Part shown: in pieces, positions 6,456-12,884 of the stretch | Layout: each line of letters begins with the position of its first letter | Position numbering within the stretch: the first letter of the stretch is position 1 | Origin: Candidatus Methanolliviera sp. GoM_asphalt | Lineage (GTDB): Archaea; Halobacteriota; Methanoliparia; Methanoliparales; Methanoliparaceae | Reading direction: 5' to 3' | NCBI GenBank assembly: GCA_902158745.1 | Contig: CABGHH010000020.1 | Span: forward strand, 1 to 15,834 | Length of the DNA stretch: 15,834 nucleotides | Notes under the pieces: generated by a model | The model's database searches: none | Told to the model about the DNA's origin: nothing | What the model saw: the letters and a program-made list of their open reading frames with translations, nothing else | Program-made: the position numbers and the translations under genes

Positions 6456-6676
6456 TTAGAACTTCTTATTCTCAAATTCAAAATCTCGGGATCTCTCTGT
6501 GTACGGTCGGTCTCTCCAGCTCTGGTCTTATGGGCCTCAGATCGTCGAAAGGTTTGATATCACCGTTCAAAGTTGTCAATCTCCATTGTCAATCTCCAAT
6601 TACATCTTGAACAGAATACTCTCCGAGAAGAGATATTTTGAACTCTTCACTCCCACATTTTGGACACTTTGACCAT
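6456..6676 (-). pseudogene. Frameshifted zinc-ribbon protein gene
   Basis: An ATG at 6676 begins M-V-K. One extra G then puts the next part, CPKCGSEEFKIS, into another frame. A further shift (a CT doubling in the TCTCT tract) leads to RVFCSRCNW, the second cysteine pair of a CPKC...CSRC zinc ribbon. Directly after it, a 13-bp tandem duplication (6573-6598) changes frame again before RLTTLNGDIKPFDDLRP and IRPELERPTVHREIPRF. Removing one copy of the duplication joins CSRCNW to RLTTLNGD in a single frame, which shows the ancestral reading. The restored product would be about 67 residues ending near 6456. Function is unknown; such ribbons often bind nucleic acids or partner proteins. Assembly error cannot be fully excluded. 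Confidence 0.55.
6573..6598 (-). repeat. Perfect 13-bp tandem duplication within the zinc-ribbon pseudogene
   Basis: TTGTCAATCTCCA (plus strand) occurs twice in direct succession at 6573-6585 and 6586-6598. Thirteen is not a multiple of three, so the duplication breaks the reading frame of the reverse-strand gene. Confidence 0.9.
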
Positions 6677-6915
6677 TTTATCTATCCGTTGCAAAAACAT
6701 ACAATTTATCTCGTATTCTGTCAAAAATTTTTGGAGGTTACAAAATTGCTCGACAAAAAGAGTAGATAGTTTAGAAGAGAAGATTGATAAAAGTAGTCTT
6801 CATGATTCGACAGATATATTTATCGTTTAGGGTAGATAGAAAGAAACATGTCAAGTTTGAGAATATGGCATGATGAAGAACATAAAGAATTAATGAGAGA
6901 TGATATGAATAAACC
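6677..6915. other. AT-rich intergenic stretch without a recognisable gene
   Basis: Between the zinc-ribbon pseudogene and the IS remnant I see only short frames. One of 25 codons starts at the ATG at 6848 (MSSLRIWHDEEHKELMRDD...), and one of 23 codons overlaps it in another frame. Neither has a Shine-Dalgarno or a family I recognise. The stretch is A+T-rich and contains stop codons in every frame. It is best read as decayed sequence, into which the neighbouring IS element inserted. Confidence 0.6.
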
Positions 6916-7338
6916 TTTTGCATAATTAACCTTTTATAGCACTAAACGCATATTTATTCCTTGGGATGGGACAATATGATGAGTTATACCTTGCTCTCCA
7001 AGAAACCAAAGATATTCAGGACACACAAAAATCTTTGATTTTCATGCAAAGAGAAAGAGAGGTAAAGTTTTTGAGAAGAAGGATAAAAGATACAATAAGA
7101 AGCTCAATAGAACGAGAGTGGTCGTAGAACACGCGATCGGAAGGATGAAGAAGTTCAAGATTATGGGGAGTATATTCAGAAATAGGCTCAAGAGATACGA
7201 CGATATGACGTCGATCGTCTCCGGGTTGATCAATTTCAGGGCGATGATGTCTTCAGGATTTGATTTGAACGAATTTGTTGTCTGATCAAATGAGAGTTGG
7301 ATCAGTCATGAGTATGGGTCTTCTGTAATTATGCAAAA
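6916..7338 (+). mobile_element. Internally deleted insertion sequence (IS5/DDE_4-type) with 13-bp inverted repeats
   Basis: TTTTGCATAATTA at 6916-6928 recurs as its exact reverse complement at 7326-7338. Between them lies the C-terminal end of a DDE transposase, whose stop codon is 41 bases from the right repeat, a normal distance for an IS. The element is 423 bp, whereas the transposase alone should need well over 700 bp, so the centre has been lost. I see no matching target-site duplication in the bases just outside (AAACC versus TGTCT). That fits old age or repeats that extend differently. It is probably immobile unless acted on in trans. Confidence 0.65.
7022..7285 (+). pseudogene. C-terminal remnant of a DDE_Tnp_4 (IS5-like) transposase
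   Basis: In frame from about 7022 to the TGA at 7283-7285 the sequence encodes HAKRKRGK, KDKRYNKKLNRTRVVVEHAI, GRMKKFKIMGSIFRNRLKRY and SGLINFRAM. This is the typical end of DDE_4 transposases: a basic stretch, then YN..L...RVVVEH with the third catalytic acid (Glu at 7127-7129), followed by the IGR.K.F.I helix. The two Asp of the DDE triad and the N-terminal half are missing. An in-frame TGA at 6980-6982 closes the frame on the 5' side. A short frame from the ATG at 6966 (MGQYDELYLALQETKD) may be the original N-terminus, now joined out of frame after an internal deletion. That part is a guess. Confidence 0.75.
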
Positions 7339-7345
7339 TGTCTAG

Positions 7346-7353
7346 TATATAAG
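7346..7353 (+). promoter_or_regulatory. Strong TATA-box candidate for leuS
   Basis: TATATAAG, just outside the right end of the IS remnant, is the best TATA match in the region and predicts a transcription start near 7373. That would give leuS an unusually long leader of about 190 bases. A weaker alternative is the palindrome GATATATATC at 7494-7503, which predicts a start near 7525 and a leader of about 40 bases. Confidence 0.5.
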
Positions 7354-7363
7354 GTTGTGTCGA

Positions 7364-7403
7364 TTGTTATTGTCGGGTATATCTTGGGATACCGACATAA
7401 CGA
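7364..7403 (+). other. Long stem-loop at the predicted 5' end of the leuS transcript
   Basis: The arms 7364-7380 and 7389-7403 pair over about 15 bp, including one G-T pair, with two single-base bulges. TGTCGG pairs with CCGACA, flanked by GTTA/TAAC and TAT/ATA, around an eight-base loop. It lies right where transcription from the TATA box at 7346 should begin, so it may be either the 5' end of the leader or a DNA-level element. Confidence 0.5.
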
Positions 7404-7513
7404 GACCAGCACGGCGGAAAAAGACACCCCCAACCCTAGTAGTCCCCCCCACCGCTATTTGATCTTTGAAGAGCAAGAGAAAGAACAAAAAGAGATATAT
7501 ATCAGTAATCACA

Positions 7514-7532
7514 GTCCTACCTTCGGTAGGAC
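7514..7532 (+). promoter_or_regulatory. Perfect hairpin in the leuS leader
   Basis: GTCCTACCTTCGGTAGGAC forms an uninterrupted 8-bp stem with a three-base loop, 32 bases before the leuS GTG. A second, weaker hairpin (AACCC/GGGTT around TTTA, 7545-7558) follows and ends seven bases before the GTG. Together they could mask or expose the start region, which lacks a good Shine-Dalgarno. A regulatory role is inference. Confidence 0.45.
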
Positions 7533-7564
7533 ATGGGAGTGAAGAACCCTTTAGGGTTTTCAAA

Positions 7565-10411
7565 GTGAGCATTCAAGAGATCGAGAAGAGGTGGCAGAAG
7601 AGCTGGTTTGAAGAAAAGATCTTCGAGGCGGAGCCAGGCGGTAAAGAAAAATTTTTCATCACCGTCCCCTATCCTTACTTAAACGGAAACCTTCACGTCG
7701 GGCACACAAGGACATTCGTCATAGGAGATGTTCTGGCACGATATAATAGAATGATGGGATATAATGTGCTCTTCCCAATGGCTTTCCACGTTACGGGGAC
7801 CCCGCTCGTTGGCCTCTCTGAGTTGATAAGAGATAGGGACAAAAGAACAATAAAGGTCTATAATGATCTGCATAAAATTCCAAAAGATATATTGTTAGAT
7901 CTAAATACGCCGGAAAAGCTTGTAAATTATTTTAAAAAGGAATCTGAAATAGCATTATCAGATATGGGTTGTTCTATCGATTGGAGGAGAAAATTTACCA
8001 CGATGGATCCTCCTTATAAAAAATTCATCAGATGGCAGTTTGGAAAACTTAAAAGTAAAGGGTTGATTGCAAGAGGTTTGCATCCCGTGAGGTGGTGCCC
8101 AAACTGTAAAAATCCCGTTGAAGACCACGATCTATTGAGGGGCGAGGGGGCAAATATCATCGATTATACGCTGATAAAGTTCTCTCTTGATGGGTATATC
8201 ATTCCCTGCGCCACATTGAGACCTGAGACCGTATTCGGCGCGACAAACATATGGGTAAATCCAGGGGTTACCTATCTGATCGCAAAGATAGGTGAGGAAG
8301 AGTGGGTGATTGGAGAAAGAGCTTTTGAGAAGCTTTCCCATACGGATAAACATCCCGAAAAGATTGGAGAGATCGAAGGGAGGGAATTGATCGGAAGGCA
8401 TGTAAGAAATCCGATGAATGAAGAAGAGGTGATAGTATTACCGGCAACGTTCGTAGATCCGAACGAGGGGAGTGGGATCGTGATGAGCGTTCCGGCTCAT
8501 GCTCCTTATGATTATCTGGCATTAAGAGATTTAAAGGAGGGGAGATGTGATTATGATCTTACAGAAGAGATCTCGGTTCTAATTTTAAAGATAGAACCGA
8601 TAAAGCTCCTAAATCTTCCAGGATATGGTGATTTTCCTGCACTATCCGTTATAGATGAATTAAAAGTAAAGGATCAAATGGATCCAAAAGCGGAGAAAGC
8701 GACGAAGATCGTTTATAAGAGGGAATTCCACGATGGAATCTTGAATGAGGTCACCGGAAGATACAAGGGATACAAGGTATCTGAGGTCAAAGAGATCATA
8801 ACGAAGGAGATGCTGAAAGAGGGTAAGGCAGATATCTTTTATGAGCTGAGCGAACCTGTGACCTGCAGATGCGGAACCGAGTGCGTCGTAAAACTCGTTG
8901 AAGACCAGTGGTTCCTCGCATATTCCAAAAAAGAATGGAAAGATGAAGTTCTGGATTGTCTAAGTTCTATGAAGATCATTCCAGAGGAGTACAGGAAAGA
9001 ATTTGAGAATAAAGTTGATTGGCTCAAAGATAAAGCGTGTGCAAGGAGGAGGGGACTTGGAACGAGGCTTCCCTGGGACAAGGACTGGTTGATCGAATCC
9101 CTTGCAGACTCGACGATATATATGGCTTATTATATTCTATCTAAATACATAAATGAAGGCAGGATAAAAGAAGAAGAATTGGACGATCAGTTCTTCGATT
9201 ACGTCCTTTTAGGAATAGGAGAGCAAAAGAACGATCTTCATAAAGAGATCAGGGATGAGTTCGAATATTGGTATCCGGTTGATTTGAGGTCTTCTGGAAA
9301 GGATCTGGTCCCAAATCATCTTCTCTTCTTCCTCTTCCACCACGTCGCGATATTCCCCCGGAGATATTGGCCGAAGGCGATCGCCGTCAATGGGTTCGTC
9401 TCATTGGAAGGAGAAAAGATGAGTAAGTCAAGAGGTCCCTTATTCACGATGAGGGAGGCGATAGATGAATACGGGGCTGATGTTACGAGGTTCTACATAT
9501 TGGGAAATTCTGAACACATTCAAGATGCAGATTGGCGATCTTCAAGGGTAAAAGATGCAAAGAGGGCACTTGAAAGGTTTTATGGGCTGGCAGAAGATAT
9601 AATTCAAAGATCAAAAGGTTCTCGTGAGAGCAAAAAAGATCTATCCAGACAGGATAGATGGATACTCCACAGAATGCAGGTGAGGATAAAGGAAGTTAGA
9701 GAGGCTATGGATAATATTCAGACGAGAAGAGCACTACAAAATGCTTTTTACCTAATTTTAAACGATATAAAGTGGTATAGAAAGAGAGGAGAGAACCCGA
9801 AGGTTCTTTGGGATGTTTTAGATCTGTGGGTGAGACTTTTAGCTCCATTTATCCCCCACATCTGCGAGGAGATATGGTCTCGTATGAACGGAGGTCCTCA
9901 AAATTTCGTCTCCCTTGCAAGATATCCCGAGGTGGATGAGAGAAAGATAGACCATTCGATAGAGATCGAGGAAGACCTTCTTCGAGATACGATAGAGGAT
10001 ATAAGGGAGATACTGGCGGTCACGAAGATCGAGCCAAAAAAGATCGTGATCTATACAGCACCAGAATGGAAGAGGGATATCTATGAGACGGCGCTGAAAT
10101 TGAAGGTGAAAGGAGCGCTTGACATGGGATCACTCATGAGAACGGTGATTAAAGATCATGCGAATACCAAGCAGATATCGAGCTTCGCCAAGAAGATGGT
10201 GAGAGAGGTCGGGTTGATGGGGCAAGCTGAAGCGAAGATATTGGCAAACTCTCCGGTAGACGAATTTGAGACGATGAAGAAAGCCGAAGATTTCATTTCA
10301 TACGAGTTTGAGTGTGAAGTTAGCGTATTCGATGCGGAATTCCCGAAATACGATCCAAAGAAGAAGAGTGATGCGGCGATGCCGCTAAGACCGGCGATAT
10401 ATGTGGAATAA
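7565..10411 (+). CDS. leuS: Leucyl-tRNA synthetase, archaeal type
   Basis: Charges tRNA-Leu with leucine in the cytoplasm. From the GTG at 7565 the protein is 948 residues, normal for archaeal/eukaryal LeuRS. The ATP-binding HIGH motif is HVGH (44-47) in PYPYLNGNLHVGHTRTF. A zinc knuckle WCPNC is at 177-181. The CP1 editing domain begins near TLRPETVFGATNIWV (217-231), a second Cys cluster (C434, C436, C440) follows, and KMSKS is at 618-622. The C-terminal domain closes with RPAIYVE. The frame is open upstream to a TTG at 7466, but homologues begin close to IQEIEKRWQKSW, so the GTG is preferred. No strong Shine-Dalgarno is present, and hairpins lie just upstream. Arginine codons are mainly AGA/AGG and the gene is A+T-rich, in contrast to uvrBC. 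All catalytic motifs are intact. Confidence 0.97.
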   Translation: MSIQEIEKRWQKSWFEEKIFEAEPGGKEKFFITVPYPYLNGNLHVGHTRTFVIGDVLARYNRMMGYNVLFPMAFHVTGTPLVGLSELIRDRDKRTIKVYNDLHKIPKDILLDLNTPEKLVNYFKKESEIALSDMGCSIDWRRKFTTMDPPYKKFIRWQFGKLKSKGLIARGLHPVRWCPNCKNPVEDHDLLRGEGANIIDYTLIKFSLDGYIIPCATLRPETVFGATNIWVNPGVTYLIAKIGEEEWVIGERAFEKLSHTDKHPEKIGEIEGRELIGRHVRNPMNEEEVIVLPATFVDPNEGSGIVMSVPAHAPYDYLALRDLKEGRCDYDLTEEISVLILKIEPIKLLNLPGYGDFPALSVIDELKVKDQMDPKAEKATKIVYKREFHDGILNEVTGRYKGYKVSEVKEIITKEMLKEGKADIFYELSEPVTCRCGTECVVKLVEDQWFLAYSKKEWKDEVLDCLSSMKIIPEEYRKEFENKVDWLKDKACARRRGLGTRLPWDKDWLIESLADSTIYMAYYILSKYINEGRIKEEELDDQFFDYVLLGIGEQKNDLHKEIRDEFEYWYPVDLRSSGKDLVPNHLLFFLFHHVAIFPRRYWPKAIAVNGFVSLEGEKMSKSRGPLFTMREAIDEYGADVTRFYILGNSEHIQDADWRSSRVKDAKRALERFYGLAEDIIQRSKGSRESKKDLSRQDRWILHRMQVRIKEVREAMDNIQTRRALQNAFYLILNDIKWYRKRGENPKVLWDVLDLWVRLLAPFIPHICEEIWSRMNGGPQNFVSLARYPEVDERKIDHSIEIEEDLLRDTIEDIREILAVTKIEPKKIVIYTAPEWKRDIYETALKLKVKGALDMGSLMRTVIKDHANTKQISSFAKKMVREVGLMGQAEAKILANSPVDEFETMKKAEDFISYEFECEVSVFDAEFPKYDPKKKSDAAMPLRPAIYVE

Positions 10412-10417
10412 TTTTTT
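10412..10417 (+). terminator. Oligo-T terminator directly after leuS
   Basis: Six T residues follow the leuS TAA without any gap, and further T-rich tracts come within 60 bases. This is typical of hairpin-free archaeal termination. Confidence 0.45.
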
Positions 10418-10514
10418 AGTAAGCAGATCTACTTCTAATCTTAACAGTCATTTTACACCTTTATTTGTAAAGTTCGACCCCAAATTCGGTCCCAAATTTT
10501 GCATATTCTCGTAT

Positions 10515-10811
10515 TCATCTCTTTCTTCTTCTGAGAGCTTTCGGTATTATATTCTTTTCTTCCGCTTCTCTCTCAAGCTCATCTCTGAAATCTGGGTGGG
10601 CGATCGAGATCAGTAATTTTGCTCTCTCTCCACAACTTCTCCCTTTTAAATTCACCACGCCATACTCGGTTGCGACGTACGACGTGATGCTTCTTGGTAC
10701 GGTGACGACGTCGCCGTATTTCAAACACGGAACGATCCTTGATTCCATCTTGCTATCCTTAGTTTTATACGTCGAGTGGAGGCAGGCGAATGCCTTCCCT
10801 TCTTTTGACAT
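10515..10811 (-). pseudogene. C-terminal fragment of an acetyl-CoA hydrolase / 4-hydroxybutyrate CoA-transferase
   Basis: The 98 residues match only the last quarter of the acyl-CoA hydrolase/transferase family, usually about 430 residues: MSKEGKAFACLHSTYKTKDS, SRIVPCLKYGDVVTVPRS, YVATEYGVVNLKGRS and ERAKLLISIAHPDFRDELER. The four residues before the ATG (LGAY) still resemble the family's RGAYxSK. Further upstream similarity stops at once and the frame closes about 35 codons upstream of the ATG. The N-terminal domain and the middle part with the catalytic glutamate are missing, so it cannot transfer CoA. A good Shine-Dalgarno (GGAG, five bases before the ATG at 10811) suggests it may still be translated. 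It lies between the convergent leuS and the 3' end of uvrB, a natural place for a deletion scar. Confidence 0.75.
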
Positions 10812-10955
10812 ATATGCTCCAAGCGTAAAGCTGATAAAGATTAAATGTAAAGCATGACAGGAAAGATTGGATATTTACTCTTCTTTGAGAGTTCATCAGA
10901 TAAAATAGAGGAAGTTCTTTGAGAAAATTGGCTATTTATCCCATCTATTCCCTCA

Positions 10956-12884
10956 TTACCCACACTCCCCCTGCAACCTCTTCACCGCATCCCTAAGCTG
11001 TATTGCACGCTCAAAGTCCAGTTTATCCGCCGCTTCATACATCTCACTCTCCAGCTCGATGATCAGGTTCGGAATCTCCTTCTTTGGAAGGTGTTTTATC
11101 CCGGTAATATCAACCTCCTTCTCCCGGATCGGCTTTATGATCGTCTGTGGGGTAATATGGTGCTTTTTGTTATAGGCGATCTGTATGTTTCTCCTCCTTT
11201 CAGTCTCCAAAAGTGCCGTCTTAATCGAATCGGTCATCTTGTCTGCGTATAGCACCACCGTTGAGCTGGCGTTTCTGGCAGCTCTCCCAATGATCTGGAT
11301 CAGGCTTCTGGCATCGCGTAAGAAACCCTCCTTGTCGGCATCGAGTATGCCGATGAAACCTACCTCAGGTATGTCCAGCCCCTCCCGAAGCAGGTTGATC
11401 CCAACGAGCACGTCGAATTTGCCGAGGCGCAGCTGGCGGATGATCTCTGTCCGCTCGATCGTCTTGATATCTGAGTGGAGGTACCTGGTCCTGATTCCCT
11501 GATCTGCAATATAATCGGTCAGTTCCTCAGCGAGCCTCTTCGTGAGTGTGGTGATGAGGATACGGTCTCCCCTATCTATGGTCCGGCGAATCTCCCTCAA
11601 CACGTCATCTGTCTGCCCCTCTATAGGACGCACCTTGACCTCTGGATCGACGAGCCCCGTCGGACGGATGATCTGTTCTACCAACTGACCAGAACTATTA
11701 TGCTCATACGCGCCTGGTGTAGCCGAGACGAAGATCACCTGTCGCATATACTCCTCAAACTCATCAAATTTAAGCGGGCGGTTATCAAGAGCTGATGGTA
11801 ATCTAAAGCCGTAATCTACCAGCGCCTTCTTGCGTGAATAGTCCCCTCTATACATCCCATTTAGCTGTGGGATAGTCTGATGGCTCTCGTCGATTACCAT
11901 CATAAAATCTTTTGGAAAGTAGTCAAGCAGACAGTATGTCTTCTCACCAGGCGCCCGCCCGTCAAAGTGGCGCGAATAGTTCTCAATCCCCTTACAGCTA
12001 CCCGTCTCCTCGATCATCTCTATATCGTAGAGGGTGCGCTTACGAAGGCGGTGAGCTTCAATCATCCCAAGATTTGGCAGCCGCTCTTCAAGCTCCTCTG
12101 ATATAGACCTAATCGCCCGTTTCTTCTCCTCTTCCGGTATTACAAAGTGGCGGGCAGGAAAGATGTAGAAGTAGCTCATCTCTTCTCTCCTCCTGCCGGT
12201 CTTCTTCTCAATCTCCATGATCCGATCGATCTCGTCCCCAAACATCTCTATCCTGATAATATCGTTGAAATACCCTGGGATCAGGTCTATCGTATCTCCT
12301 TTAACCCGAAATCGACCTGGCATAAGTTCCATATCATTTCTTTCGAACTGTATCTCGATCAGCCTCTGGAGGATATCCTTTCTGCATATCTGGTCGTGTA
12401 CCTTAAGCTCAAATCCCATATTCCGAAAATTTTTGGGGTTGCCTACCCCATATATACAGGAGACCGATGCTACCACGATCACGTCCTTCCGCGAGAGCAG
12501 AGAGGCAGTTGTCGCCAGCCGCATCTGCTCTATCTTTGGGTTGATCTGGGCATCTTTCTCGATGTACTGGTCTTTCTGAGGGATGTAGGACTCTGGCTGA
12601 TAGTAATCATAGTACGAGACGAAATACTCCACCCGGTTCTTGGGGAAGAACTCTTTGAACTCATTGTAGAGCTGGGCAGCAAGCGTCTTGTTGTGTGCGA
12701 TCACAAGCGTCGGTTTCTGCACCTCTTCGATGACATTTGCAACTGTATATGTCTTTCCAGAACCTGTAACACCCAACAGTGTCTGGAACTGCTCATAATC
12801 CTCAATCCCTGAGACGAGCTCTCTAATGGCAGCTGGCTGTGAGCCCTTGGGCGTAAAATCTGCAGCAAGGGAGAAAGGTATCAT
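10956..12884 (-). CDS. uvrB: Excinuclease ABC subunit B (UvrB)
   Basis: UvrB is the damage-verifying helicase-like subunit of nucleotide excision repair. It is loaded by UvrA and then recruits UvrC. The 642 residues carry the Walker A GVTGSGKT (38-45), the damage-probing beta-hairpin YYDYYQPESYIP (91-102), the helicase II motif DESH (332-335), helicase motifs V-VI with GINLLREGLD and QIIGRAARN, and a C-terminal UVR domain (about 605-640, with KLDFERAIQLRDAVKRL) that contacts UvrC. Length and motifs are complete. The ATG at 12884 overlaps the uvrC stop by four bases (ATGA), so translation is probably coupled. The DNA is richer in G+C and in CGN arginine codons than leuS, consistent with ancient transfer from bacteria. 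No uvrA is in the window. Confidence 0.98.
   Translation of the reverse strand: MIPFSLAADFTPKGSQPAAIRELVSGIEDYEQFQTLLGVTGSGKTYTVANVIEEVQKPTLVIAHNKTLAAQLYNEFKEFFPKNRVEYFVSYYDYYQPESYIPQKDQYIEKDAQINPKIEQMRLATTASLLSRKDVIVVASVSCIYGVGNPKNFRNMGFELKVHDQICRKDILQRLIEIQFERNDMELMPGRFRVKGDTIDLIPGYFNDIIRIEMFGDEIDRIMEIEKKTGRRREEMSYFYIFPARHFVIPEEEKKRAIRSISEELEERLPNLGMIEAHRLRKRTLYDIEMIEETGSCKGIENYSRHFDGRAPGEKTYCLLDYFPKDFMMVIDESHQTIPQLNGMYRGDYSRKKALVDYGFRLPSALDNRPLKFDEFEEYMRQVIFVSATPGAYEHNSSGQLVEQIIRPTGLVDPEVKVRPIEGQTDDVLREIRRTIDRGDRILITTLTKRLAEELTDYIADQGIRTRYLHSDIKTIERTEIIRQLRLGKFDVLVGINLLREGLDIPEVGFIGILDADKEGFLRDARSLIQIIGRAARNASSTVVLYADKMTDSIKTALLETERRRNIQIAYNKKHHITPQTIIKPIREKEVDITGIKHLPKKEIPNLIIELESEMYEAADKLDFERAIQLRDAVKRLQGECG

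Noticed and set aside
6848..6925. A 25-codon ORF (MSSLRIWHDEEHKELMRDD...)
   Set aside because: It has no ribosome binding site, runs into the left inverted repeat of the IS remnant and shows no known motif.
7042..7233. A hydrophobic 63-codon frame on the minus strand, looking like a membrane peptide
   Set aside because: It is the shadow of the transposase remnant on the other strand; the Lys-rich coding strand gives Phe/Leu-rich antisense.
7466..7564. A 33-codon N-terminal extension of LeuRS from a TTG at 7466
   Set aside because: It reads through both leader hairpins, has low-complexity Lys/Arg-rich content and is absent from the family; the GTG at 7565 matches the usual N-terminus.
10471..10502. 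GTTCGACCCC and a repeated CCCAAATT, which recall a tRNA T-arm
   Set aside because: No acceptor, D or anticodon stems can be drawn around them; the repeat is only eight bases long.
12147..12812. A 221-codon open frame on the plus strand
   Set aside because: It is fully antisense to uvrB, which has all family motifs; no start signal or recognisable product.
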